From contig NZ_ARWB01000001.1 of NCBI RefSeq assembly GCF_000384475.1, positions 474,022 through 538,021 of the forward strand: a stretch of 64,000 nt of DNA, written 5' to 3'. Within the stretch, counting starts at the first letter, position 1, and the number at the start of each line of letters is the position of its first letter. Both the position numbers and the translations under genes were made by a program. Source of the DNA: Methylopila sp. M107 (lineage in GTDB: Bacteria; Pseudomonadota; Alphaproteobacteria; Rhizobiales; Methylopilaceae). Positions 1 through 7,732 of this stretch are shown here, in pieces. A model generated the notes under the pieces. That model searched no databases, had not been told where the DNA came from, and saw nothing but the letters and a program-made list of their open reading frames with translations.

Positions 1-24
1 CCCCTCCCCACAAGGGGGAGGGGG
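1..24. repeat. Family A palindromic repeat (edge copy)
   Basis: CCCCTCCCC-acaa-GGGGGAGGGG is the core of the repeat also found at 13676 and 46295. Here it lies inside the oxoprolinase reading frame and keeps it open. Confidence 0.6.
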
Positions 25-1699
25 ACAGTAGCGCAATCGGCACCTCCAGCGTCGCATCCGTGCCGTCGTAGCGGATATGCAGGCGCACCTCTGTCTCAGC
101 GTCGAAAACCTCCTGGCGCGCGAGCTCGTCCATCGCTTCAGCGGCGAGCTTTTGCGCCGTCTCCACAATGGCTTGCGCCGCGTCACGAAGCGTTAACCTT
201 AAACTCGCGGTGCGCTCCGCGCGGATGTCCGCGAGCCCCATGCCGTAAGCCGACAGCAGGCCCGAAAGCGGATGGACGAGGACCGTGTCGATCCCGAGCG
301 CGTCCGCGACAAGCGCCGCATGCTGTCCGCCCGCGCCCCCAAAACAGTTCAGCGCATATTTCGTGACGTCGTAGCCGCGCGCGACCGAGATGGTCTTGAT
401 CGCCTCGGCCATGTTGGCGACCGCGACTGCGATGAAGCCGTCGGCGACTTCGCGTGCGCTCCGTCCGTCGCCGATCTCCCGCGCCAGCGCCTCGAACTTT
501 TCGCGCACCACGTCAGCGTCGAGCGGCAGGTCCTGGCCGGGCCCGAAGATTTTCGGGAACAGGTCCGGCGACAGCTTGCCGACCATCACATTGGCGTCGG
601 TGACGGTGAGCGGCCCGCCGTTCCGGTAGCAGGCGGGTCCGGGCGCGGCGCCGGCGGAATCCGGGCCGACGCGATAACGGCCATTGTCGAAATGCAGGAT
701 CGAGCCGCCGCCGGCCGCCACCGTGTGGATGCGCATCATCGGCGCGCGCATGCGGGCGCCGGCCACCACCGTCTCGAACGAGCGCTCGAACGCGCCGTCG
801 AAATGCGCGACGTCTGTCGAGGTGCCGCCCATGTCGAAGCCGATGACCTTGTCGAAGCCGGCGGCCTTCGCGGTCGCCGCCATCGCCACGACGCCGCCCG
901 CGGGGCCGGACAGTATCGCGTCCTTGCCCTGGAACAGGCCCGCCGAGGTCAGCCCGCCGGCCGACGTCATGAACATCAGCCGCCCGGCGTCTTTCTCGGA
1001 CAGGTTCAGCTCGTCCCGCACCTGCGCGACGTAACGCGCGAGCACCGGGCTGAGATAGGCGTCGACGACGGCGGTGTCGCCGCGCCCGACGATTTTTGGC
1101 AGGCCCGAAACCTCGTGGCTGATCGAGACCTGCTCGAACCCCATCTCGCGGGCGAGGCCGCCGACGGCCTTCTCGTGCTGGGGATAGGCGTAGGCGTGCA
1201 TGAAGACGATGGCGAGCGACCGAAAACCGTCGCGCTTCAGCGCTTCGAGCTGGCCGCTCACCTCGGCGAGGTCGGGCGCCCGCTCGACCGTCCCGTCGCT
1301 CAGCACGCGCTCGTCGATCTCGACCACGCGGTCGTAGAGCGGCTCGGGTTTTTCGATCTTCTTCGCGAACAGTTTCGGGCGGGCCTGATATCCGATCTTG
1401 AGCTGGTCCTTCAGCCCCCTGGTGATCAGCAGCGCGGTGCGCTCGCCCTTGCGCTCCAATAGCGCGTTGGTGGCGACGGTCGTTCCCATCTTCACCGCGC
1501 CGATCTTTTCGGATGGCACGGGCTCGTTCGCCTTCAGCCCGAGAGCGGCCCGCACGCCGGCGACCGCGGCGTCCCGGTAGGCCTCGGGGTTTTCCGACAG
1601 CAGCTTCCTCACATGCAGCGTCCCGTTCGGCGCGCGACCGATCACGTCCGTGAAGGTGCCGCCACGGTCGATCCAGAACTGCCAGCGAGTTTCGGTCAT
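1..1699 (-). CDS. 5-oxoprolinase / hydantoinase (HyuA-HyuB type), partial
   Basis: The reading frame is open from an ATG at 1699 to the left edge, about 566 codons, so the C-terminal part lies outside the window. The N-terminus reads [15 protein letters not shown], the signature of the hydantoinase A/oxoprolinase N-terminal domain. Later come [12 protein letters not shown] and an AAGGGSI stretch typical of the ATP-binding fold. The family cleaves 5-oxoproline to glutamate with ATP, or related cyclic amides. The start resembles the long single-chain prokaryotic 5-oxoprolinases (about 1200 aa, HyuA and HyuB fused). At the left edge the frame runs through a palindromic repeat read as LSPSPLWGG. 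No clear Shine-Dalgarno precedes the ATG. The family call is firm. The exact substrate is inferred. Confidence 0.85.
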   Translation of the reverse strand, partial: MTETRWQFWIDRGGTFTDVIGRAPNGTLHVRKLLSENPEAYRDAAVAGVRAALGLKANEPVPSEKIGAVKMGTTVATNALLERKGERTALLITRGLKDQLKIGYQARPKLFAKKIEKPEPLYDRVVEIDERVLSDGTVERAPDLAEVSGQLEALKRDGFRSLAIVFMHAYAYPQHEKAVGGLAREMGFEQVSISHEVSGLPKIVGRGDTAVVDAYLSPVLARYVAQVRDELNLSEKDAGRLMFMTSAGGLTSAGLFQGKDAILSGPAGGVVAMAATAKAAGFDKVIGFDMGGTSTDVAHFDGAFERSFETVVAGARMRAPMMRIHTVAAGGGSILHFDNGRYRVGPDSAGAAPGPACYRNGGPLTVTDANVMVGKLSPDLFPKIFGPGQDLPLDADVVREKFEALAREIGDGRSAREVADGFIAVAVANMAEAIKTISVARGYDVTKYALNCFGGAGGQHAALVADALGIDTVLVHPLSGLLSAYGMGLADIRAERTASLRLTLRDAAQAIVETAQKLAAEAMDELARQEVFDAETEVRLHIRYDGTDATLEVPIALLSPSPLWGG

Positions 1700-1718
1700 G
1701 AGGAGAAACGCTTTTTCT

Positions 1719-1834
1719 CTTGTCCCGGCCCTGACCGGGACCCAGACGCGCTTCGCGGGACGTACGAAGCGGCGGCGGTCGCGACCAAGTTTGATTTGCC
1801 GCGGTTATGGGTCCCGGCTCAAGACCGCGACAAG
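1719..1834. repeat. Family B intergenic repeat
   Basis: The element opens with CTTGTCCCGG...GGGACCCAG and closes with the near-inverse TGGGTCCCGGCTC...GACAAG. It fills the gap between the oxoprolinase start and the next gene. Related copies sit at 4804, 21157, 26631 and 37820. Confidence 0.6.
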
Positions 1835-1853
1835 GGGAGAGCGCCGCGGCGCC

Positions 1854-2291
1854 TCACAGGCGCGCTTTGTCCTTCGCGGCGCAGTCTCCGACGCGGCGGC
1901 TCGTGAAGCTGTAGCGCGAGGTGGATATCTCCGAACCGTCATGGGCGCTTTCGAGCCGCATCACGACGGCTCCGCGCACATCAGTGGCGAATTCCCCCTT
2001 CAGCTGCAGTCGGCCCTTGAGGATCGTTCCGCGCAAGGGACAGACGGTGACGAGCTCGTATCCGCCGGAAATCCGGCTCGGCCGCCTGCGGCACGAGGTC
2101 TTCGCCGCGAATTTGAGGAAGTTTTCGCGGTCGCCCGCCCGGATGCAGCGCGTCTCGGCGGTGGATTTCCCGTCGACCGTGGTGGTCGTGCGCCAGAGGC
2201 CCGGCGCGCGGCCGGGGATCTCCGCGGCCACGGCGGTCGTCGCAAGGGCGATCGCGGCGATGATGGCGGCGAGGAACGGGGCTGGCGTCAT
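1854..2291 (-). CDS. DUF3617-like exported protein
   Basis: A protein of 145 aa from the ATG at 2291. It begins MTPAPFLAAIIAAIALATTA with a likely cleavage after AVAA, so it should be periplasmic. The mature part starts EIPGRAPGLWRTTTTVDGK and holds a few cysteines (ETRCI, KTSCRR, TVCP, GDCA). The opening on 'G.W' and the paired cysteines are typical of DUF3617 proteins, whose function is unknown. An alternative upstream ATG at 2315 would add 8 residues and bury the signal peptide, so I prefer 2291. The gene is divergent from the TerB-DnaJ gene at 2414 and shares its upstream region. The family assignment is from memory of the pattern. Confidence 0.65.
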   Translation of the reverse strand: MTPAPFLAAIIAAIALATTAVAAEIPGRAPGLWRTTTTVDGKSTAETRCIRAGDRENFLKFAAKTSCRRRPSRISGGYELVTVCPLRGTILKGRLQLKGEFATDVRGAVVMRLESAHDGSEISTSRYSFTSRRVGDCAAKDKARL

Positions 2292-2413
2292 GTCGTCGTC
2301 GGCGGTTGCGGCCATGCGCACTATACCGTCCTCGGCCGCGCTGCGGTAATCCTTGCCCCTCTGTCGCATTCGGCGGGCAGGCGTCTCGCCCGGACGCACG
2401 AAGGAGCAGCGCA

Positions 2414-3151
2414 TTGTCGTTTTGGGGAAAGCTCGGCGGGGCGACCGGAGGGTGGATTCTCGGCGGCCCGCTCGGCGCGGTCGCGGGCGTCCTCGCCGGT
2501 CATTATCTCGTCGACCGTGAGGTCGACCACGATCAGGTCGCGGCCGAGGAACGCGACCAGAAGAGCCTCGCCTTCACGATCGGCGTCATCGCGCTTTCGG
2601 CCAAGATGGCCAAGGCCGACGGCGTGGTCGCGCCAGTCGAGGTCGCGGCGTTTCGAAAGGTCTTCCACATCGAGGACAAGGACATGGAAGAGGTTCAGGG
2701 CGTGTTCGACCGCGCGACCTACGACGTCGCCGGCTACGAATCCTACGCCCGCCAGCTCCACGATCTGTTCCAGGATGAGCCCGCGACGCTCGAGGACGTG
2801 CTGCACGGCCTCGCGCACATCGCAGCCTCGGACGGCGCGATGCATGAGGCGGAAGTGACCTACCTCACCAATGTCGCCGGCATTCTGGCGCTCGACAAAG
2901 CGAGCCTGCGCCGCGCCTTCGGCCGCTACGTCCAGCTGCCCGACGACGACCCGTACGAGGTGTTGGGCGTCGACCCCGCAGCGTCCGATTCGGAGGTGAA
3001 GCGCCGCCACCGCGCGCTGGTCGCCGAGAACCATCCCGATCGCGCCACCGCCCGCGGCCTGCCGCCGGAGGCGATTCGGATCGCGACCTCGAAGCTCGCC
3101 GTCATCAACGCCGCCTGGGACGCGATCCGGTCCGAGCGGGCGCTCGCGTGA
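2414..3151 (+). CDS. TerB-like / DnaJ-domain protein (DjlA type)
   Basis: A protein of 245 aa starting at TTG 2414, chosen because AAGGAG sits at 2401-2406. The N-terminus (FWGKLGGATGGWILGGPLG) is a glycine-rich hydrophobic stretch like the membrane segment of DjlA. Residues of about 50-165 match a TerB-like helical domain (ALSAKMAKADGVV..., then AASDGAMHEAE). The C-terminal ~65 residues are a J domain (DPYEVLGVDP) with the HPD motif in ENHPDR, which stimulates DnaK ATPase. This is the architecture of the DjlA co-chaperone. The stop overlaps the GTG of the amidase gene by 4 nt, so the two are translationally coupled. That pairing recurs in Hyphomicrobiales. The function beyond co-chaperone activity is unknown. 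Confidence 0.85.
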   Translation: MSFWGKLGGATGGWILGGPLGAVAGVLAGHYLVDREVDHDQVAAEERDQKSLAFTIGVIALSAKMAKADGVVAPVEVAAFRKVFHIEDKDMEEVQGVFDRATYDVAGYESYARQLHDLFQDEPATLEDVLHGLAHIAASDGAMHEAEVTYLTNVAGILALDKASLRRAFGRYVQLPDDDPYEVLGVDPAASDSEVKRRHRALVAENHPDRATARGLPPEAIRIATSKLAVINAAWDAIRSERALA

Positions 3152-3909
3152 CCGCCTTCGCGCCCGACAGCCCGCTGGTCGACGAGGTCCGTCCGGCGGC
3201 CAATCACGATGAGCGGCGAGACGGCCAGGAGCCGGAAATCCTGCTGCTGCACTACACCGGCATGGCCTCCACCGCCGAGGCGTGCGACCGGCTGGTTTCT
3301 GTCGAGAGCCAGGTCTCCTGCCATTATGTCGTTATGGAGGACGGCAAGATCCTGCAGCTGGTCCCCGAGGACCTTCGCGCCTGGCATGCGGGCCTGTCGA
3401 GCTGGGACGGCGAGACCGACGTCAACTCGCGCTCGATCGGGATCGAGATCGGCAATCCCGGCCATGACCATGGCTATCCGGATTTTCCGGACGTGCAGAT
3501 CGAAGCGGTGATCGCGCTTTGCCGCGACATCTGTTCGCGCCGGTCGATCCGACCGGAGAAGGTGCTCGCCCATTCGGACGTCGCGCCGAAGCGCAAGGAC
3601 GATCCCGGGGAGAAGTTCCCATGGTCGCGGCTGGACCGCGCGGGCGTCGGCCACTGGGCCAGGCCGACGCCGATCCGGGCGGGGCCGTCGCTCGGCCCCG
3701 GAGAGGAGGGCGAGCCGGTCGAACAGCTGCAGGCGCTGTTCTCCATGTATGGCTACGGGATCGAGATCAGCGGCAGCTACGACGCCGCGACCGCGCAGGT
3801 CGTCACCGCGTTCCAGCGCCATTTTCGACCCGAGAGGGTCGACGGCGTCGCGGATTTCTCGACCGCCGACACGTTGCGGCGGCTGCTGAAGGCGCTGCCG
3901 GAAAGGTAA
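3148..3909 (+). CDS. N-acetylmuramoyl-L-alanine amidase (AmpD/AmiD type) with PG-binding domain
   Basis: A protein of 253 aa from GTG 3148, overlapping the upstream stop (GTGA). Residues ~25-160 form an Amidase_2 domain. LLLHYTG supplies the first zinc histidine and AHSDVAPKRKDDPGEKFPW the second histidine with the conserved Lys/Asp, as in AmpD and AmiD. Residues ~190-250 are a peptidoglycan-binding_1 repeat (GEPVEQLQALFSMYGYGI, VVTAFQRHFRPERVDG). The enzyme cleaves the bond between MurNAc and the stem peptide. No signal peptide is visible, which favours cytoplasmic anhydro-muropeptide recycling, although the wall-binding domain would suit the periplasm. Localisation is therefore unsettled. 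Confidence 0.88.
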   Translation: MTAFAPDSPLVDEVRPAANHDERRDGQEPEILLLHYTGMASTAEACDRLVSVESQVSCHYVVMEDGKILQLVPEDLRAWHAGLSSWDGETDVNSRSIGIEIGNPGHDHGYPDFPDVQIEAVIALCRDICSRRSIRPEKVLAHSDVAPKRKDDPGEKFPWSRLDRAGVGHWARPTPIRAGPSLGPGEEGEPVEQLQALFSMYGYGIEISGSYDAATAQVVTAFQRHFRPERVDGVADFSTADTLRRLLKALPER

Positions 3910-4023
3910 TGCTGCGCCGCACTTTCGTCATCGACGCGTCAGGCTTCGAACAGACGAGCGTCCAGCCGAGAACAATTTGAACGTGCGTAAGGTCGTCCCG
4001 GGCAAAACTTCGGGAGTGTACCC

Positions 4024-4794
4024 ATGCGTAAAACGACGATCGTCGTCGCAATCCTAGCGGCGACCGTCGCCTCGGCGTCAGCTGCGCCGTCTACATCTCA
4101 AACCCTCCGTTCGGGAACTTCGTTCCAGCAACCTTCCAGCCAGCCAGCGCCCGCGCGTCCGCTCGGGGCATCGGCCTTCACCTCGGCGCGCAACGTCAAC
4201 GCCGCGCCTGCGGCGCCGGTCCCGTCCGCTACGCCGCGTGCGCGTATGGCCAAGAGCGCCGACGCACGGCCCATGCAGGCTCCGCGAGCCCGCGTCGGGA
4301 CGCGCCGCGCCGCCGCCGACCGCGGCCTCCGCGCGCGTAGCCGGGCCGTGGCGCTCAGCCGGGACGTGCCGGTCGGTCGCCTGACCCGGCCGGCCGAGAC
4401 GCCGACGGCCGCCGCGCCGCGCGGCGCTATCCAGTCCATGGTGACGGCGGAGGCGCAGCGCGCAGGGGTCAATCCCTCGCTCGGCCACGCTGTCGTCAAG
4501 GTCGAGTCGATGTACAATCCGCGCGCGACCGGCAAGGGCGGCTATATCGGCCTGATGCAGCTCAGCTACCAGACTGCGAAGGGCATGGGCTATCGCGGCT
4601 CGCGCGCCGGGCTCTACGAGCCCTCGACGAACCTGCGCTACGGCATGCGTTATCTCGCCGAGGCCAACGCCAAGGCCGGCGGGTCGACCTGCGGCGCGGT
4701 GTCGAAATATCAGGGCGGCCACGCCGTGAAGGGCGTGACGCGGGCGGGTTCTGTCTATTGCGGTAAGGTGCGGCGGTTCATGGCGTCGCGCTGA
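4024..4794 (+). CDS. Lytic transglycosylase, SLT domain, exported
   Basis: A protein of 256 aa with a signal peptide (MRKTTIVVAILAATVASASA). A long Ala/Pro/Arg-rich linker follows at ~25-135. The C-terminal ~110 residues are an SLT/lysozyme-like fold: INPSLGHAVVKVESMYNPRATG holds the catalytic Glu in the VES element, and GYIGLMQLSYQTAKGMGY and NLRYGMRYLAEA are the standard GLMQ and NxxYGxxYL motifs. It cleaves the MurNAc-GlcNAc bond in the periplasm. It follows an amidase gene across a 114-bp gap, and both degrade murein. A GGAGTG lies a short distance upstream of the ATG. Two cysteines (STCGAVSKY, VYCGKV) near the end may form a disulfide. Confidence 0.88.
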   Translation: MRKTTIVVAILAATVASASAAPSTSQTLRSGTSFQQPSSQPAPARPLGASAFTSARNVNAAPAAPVPSATPRARMAKSADARPMQAPRARVGTRRAAADRGLRARSRAVALSRDVPVGRLTRPAETPTAAAPRGAIQSMVTAEAQRAGVNPSLGHAVVKVESMYNPRATGKGGYIGLMQLSYQTAKGMGYRGSRAGLYEPSTNLRYGMRYLAEANAKAGGSTCGAVSKYQGGHAVKGVTRAGSVYCGKVRRFMASR

Positions 4795-4803
4795 GGCGCA
4801 CTT

Positions 4804-4831
4804 CTTGTCCCGGCTCTTCGGCCGGGACAAG
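4804..4831. repeat. Short family B hairpin, possible terminator
   Basis: CTTGTCCCGGC (4804-4814) pairs perfectly with GCCGGGACAAG (4821-4831) around a 6-nt loop. It has the same ends as the longer family B repeats but only the hairpin. It lies 10 nt after the transglycosylase stop and could end that transcript. There is no T-run. Confidence 0.55.
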
Positions 4832-4872
4832 GCTCGCGCTTGACGCCTCCCGGCCCCGGCCTCACAAGTCCC

Positions 4873-5277
<405 letters not shown>

Positions 5278-5300
5278 ATTATCCCCGACATCGAGAGACG

Positions 5301-5330
5301 AAAGTTGTCCACAGGCCTGTGGACAACTTT
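5301..5330. promoter_or_regulatory. 30-bp perfect palindrome with two DnaA-box-like words
   Basis: A perfect 15+15 inverted repeat centred on AGG|CCT. Each arm contains TTGTCCACA (5305-5313 on plus, 5318-5326 on minus), which differs from the DnaA box consensus TTATNCACA at one base. It ends in CTTTTT, so as RNA it could form a hairpin plus U-tract ending rnpB. Either role, terminator or DnaA site, is inference. Confidence 0.55.
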
Positions 5331-5503
5331 TTCGATCGCGCGGCGTCCCCGCGCGCCAGCTTCCGCGCGCCGCTGCTCGCGATCGAAACGGCTTCTTAAC
5401 CCTAACGAAGCTCTAGTGGTCGTGTCGCGCGCCGGTCGCGAGGCGGCCCTTGTCAGGTCACGCGTCCTGGGCCGCGCGCGGGCGGCGGGCGGAGCCCGTT
5501 TCG

Positions 5504-5543
5504 TTGACGCCCATAGGGGCCCATGGTATCCCAAATCATCCCG
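5504..5543 (+). promoter_or_regulatory. dcw promoter overlapped by a MraZ-type operator
   Basis: A sigma70-like promoter, TTGACG (5504-5509), 17-nt spacer, TATCCC (5527-5532), sits about 160 bp before mraZ. Four CCC words start at exactly 10-bp steps: CCCA at 5510, 5520 and 5530, and CCCG at 5540. On the other strand these read TGGG/CGGG repeats at one helical turn, the pattern bound by MraZ in E. coli (TGGGN spaced by 5 nt). Overlap with the promoter fits autorepression. The promoter call is by eye. Confidence 0.7.
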
Positions 5544-5694
5544 TTGGAACGGCGCGTCGACAGCTTGCGAAGCAGCGGTCGGACCGTTTTGTCCGCGGCC
5601 GTCATGGCCGCGGGATGCGCGCGTTCGCGCGCATTTCGGGCGTTGACCGCGGGGGCGGCAGAGACGGACACCGGCGTCGCCGGCGCGGGGGCCT

Positions 5695-6162
5695 ATGGAC
5701 CGTTTCGTGTCCAACTTTTCCAACCGTTTGGACGCGAAGGGGCGCGTGTCGATTCCGGCGCCGTTCCGCGCGATCCTGACGCGCGACGGCTTTCCCGGAC
5801 TCTACGTGCATCCCTCGCTCGACCAGCAGGCGCTGGACGCAGGGGGCAACGCTCTTTTGTCGGAGATCGACGCTCTGCTCTCGACGCTGTCCCCCTATTC
5901 GGAGGATCGCGACAGCCTGTCGACGGCGCTGCTCGGCGTCAGCGAGGTGCTGAAGATCGACGGCGAGGGCAGGGTGGTCCTGACCGAGAGCCTGAAAGTC
6001 TATGCCGGGATTTCGGACCAGGTGGCGTTCGTCGGCCAGGGCGCGAAGTTCCAGCTCTGGGAGCCGGAGCGGTTCCAGGCGCATCTCGCGCAAGCGCGGT
6101 CGGGCGCCCGCGAGCTGAAGCGCCGGCTTGGCGCAGCCCGTACGCCGGACGCAACGACATGA
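5695..6162 (+). CDS. mraZ: MraZ transcriptional regulator of the dcw cluster
   Basis: A protein of 155 aa, the standard length, made of two SpoVT/AbrB-like repeats. The first contains [16 protein letters not shown] near residues 10-25. The second contains [15 protein letters not shown] around residues 85-100, so both keep the DxxGR core. MraZ forms ring-shaped oligomers that bind TGGG-type direct repeats ahead of its own gene and represses the operon. Matching repeats are present at 5510-5543. The gene opens the dcw cluster and its stop overlaps the rsmH ATG by 4 nt. Confidence 0.95.
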   Translation: MDRFVSNFSNRLDAKGRVSIPAPFRAILTRDGFPGLYVHPSLDQQALDAGGNALLSEIDALLSTLSPYSEDRDSLSTALLGVSEVLKIDGEGRVVLTESLKVYAGISDQVAFVGQGAKFQLWEPERFQAHLAQARSGARELKRRLGAARTPDATT

Positions 6163-7163
6163 CGGAAACGCGTCATACCCCCGTGATGCTCGACGAGGTG
6201 CTGACCGCGCTCGGGCCCCGTGACGGCGAAATCTATCTCGACGGCACCTTCGGGGCCGGCGGCTACACCTCAGCGATCCTCGGAGCCGCCGACTGCAAGG
6301 TCGTGGCGCTCGACCGCGACCCCTCGGCCATCGCGGGCGGCTATGATCTGGTCGGCGCCTCCAAGGGGCGGCTGACGCTGGTCGAGGAGCGCTTCTCCAA
6401 CCTGTCCAAGGCGCTCGACCACCTCGGCGTCGAGGCGCTCGACGGCCTCGTCTTCGACGTCGGCGTCTCCTCCATGCAGATCGACCAGGCCGAACGCGGC
6501 TTCTCGTTCCGCTTCGACGGCCCTCTCGACATGCGCATGGGACGCGATGGGGCGACGGCGGCGGACCTCGTCGCCTCGCTCGACGACAAGGAGCTTGCGG
6601 CCGTGCTGCGGACGCTCGGCGAGGAGCGCCGCGCCGGCGCGATCGCCCGCGCGATCTGCGCCGAACGCGCCGAGAGCCCGATCACGACCACGTCGCGCCT
6701 GCAGCGGATCGTCGAGCGCGTGCTCGGCCGCTCCAATGACGGCATCAACCCCGCGACCCGCACGTTCCAGGCGCTTCGTCTCGCGGTCAACGACGAACTC
6801 GGCGAACTCGCCCGCGCGCTGTTCGCCGCCGAAAAGCGGCTGAAGCCTGGAGGCCGGCTGGTGGTGGTGTCGTTCCACTCGCTCGAGGACCGGATCGTCA
6901 AGACGTTCCTGGCCGACCGGTCTCGCACGCTCGCCGGCGGCTCGCGCCACATGCCGGAAGCCGTGGTCGCGCCCGCGACCTTCGAGCTTCTGGCGCGCGG
7001 CGTTGTGAAGCCGAGCGACGCCGAAGTTTCCCGCAACGTGCGTTCCCGCTCGGCGAAACTGCGCGCGGCGCGCCGCACCGCGGCGCCCGCCCGCGACGGC
7101 GATCCGTTCGCGTTCGGGGTGCCGCGCCTTCCGCTTCAAGGCCTGATCGGAGAAGCGTCGTGA
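6159..7163 (+). CDS. rsmH: 16S rRNA (cytosine-1402-N4) methyltransferase
   Basis: A protein of 334 aa starting at ATG 6159, overlapping the mraZ stop (ATGA). The N-terminus [14 protein letters not shown] is the family hallmark. The SAM-binding loop is GTFGAGGYT (29-37). [19 protein letters not shown] and [17 protein letters not shown] are the conserved later blocks. The enzyme methylates N4 of C1402 in the ribosomal P site together with RsmI. The frame stays open far upstream through mraZ in another phase, but conservation starts at 6159. Overlap with both neighbours implies coupled translation. Confidence 0.95.
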   Translation: MTETRHTPVMLDEVLTALGPRDGEIYLDGTFGAGGYTSAILGAADCKVVALDRDPSAIAGGYDLVGASKGRLTLVEERFSNLSKALDHLGVEALDGLVFDVGVSSMQIDQAERGFSFRFDGPLDMRMGRDGATAADLVASLDDKELAAVLRTLGEERRAGAIARAICAERAESPITTTSRLQRIVERVLGRSNDGINPATRTFQALRLAVNDELGELARALFAAEKRLKPGGRLVVVSFHSLEDRIVKTFLADRSRTLAGGSRHMPEAVVAPATFELLARGVVKPSDAEVSRNVRSRSAKLRAARRTAAPARDGDPFAFGVPRLPLQGLIGEAS

Positions 7164-7732
7164 AGATCGCGCGGATCCTGAACGTGCTCGCCGTGATCGC
7201 CCTCGTGGTCGCGGCCGTGCTGGTCTACCGGATCAAATACGAGGCGACGCTCCACGCCGAGCAGGTCTCCAAGCTGAAGAAGGCGATCAGCCAGGAGGTC
7301 GACTCCATTGCGGTGCTGAAGGCCGAATGGGCGATCCTCGCCCGGCCCGACCGCATCCAGGCGCTCGCCCAAAAACATCTCGACCTGAAGCCGATGGCGC
7401 GCGAGCAGTCGATCCAGCTCGCCTCGCTGCCGGGCCGGCCGGCGCCGATCGACGAGATCGGCAAGAAGATGGAAGCGCTCGGCCTGATGGGCGAGGACGC
7501 CTCGATCGCGGTCGACAAGCCGGCGGCGACGCCGGCCGTCAAGAAGGCCCCGGCGCCCGTTAAGAAGACCACGATCGCGGTCAAGCCGGTGTCGCAGCTC
7601 AAGGCGCCCGCGGCCCGGCCGACGGCGCAGCCGAAGCCGATCTCCGCGCCGCAGAGCATCGCGCCGGCGCCGCGCGCGAGCGCTCCGGTCAGTCTCACGG
7701 ACTTCCTCAAAAAGATGGGTATCGTGCGATGA
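7160..7732 (+). CDS. ftsL: Cell division protein FtsL
   Basis: A protein of 190 aa from GTG 7160 (GTGA overlap with rsmH). It shows the bitopic FtsL layout: a short cytoplasmic start, one membrane segment ([18 protein letters not shown], ~5-22), then a coiled coil with [18 protein letters not shown] and the conserved [14 protein letters not shown]. It belongs to the FtsQLB divisome complex. Beyond residue ~110 there is a Lys/Pro/Ala-rich tail that short enterobacterial FtsL lacks but alphaproteobacterial versions often have. Position between rsmH and ftsI confirms identity. Confidence 0.9.
   Translation: MKIARILNVLAVIALVVAAVLVYRIKYEATLHAEQVSKLKKAISQEVDSIAVLKAEWAILARPDRIQALAQKHLDLKPMAREQSIQLASLPGRPAPIDEIGKKMEALGLMGEDASIAVDKPAATPAVKKAPAPVKKTTIAVKPVSQLKAPAARPTAQPKPISAPQSIAPAPRASAPVSLTDFLKKMGIVR

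Noticed and set aside
272-1462. Long plus-strand open frame
   Set aside because: It is antisense to the oxoprolinase gene, whose minus-strand product has clear motifs. High GC keeps the shadow frame open.
5301-5330. Palindrome as a replication origin
   Set aside because: Only two DnaA-like words, no AT-rich unwinding element or further boxes, and no dnaA, parAB or hemE nearby.
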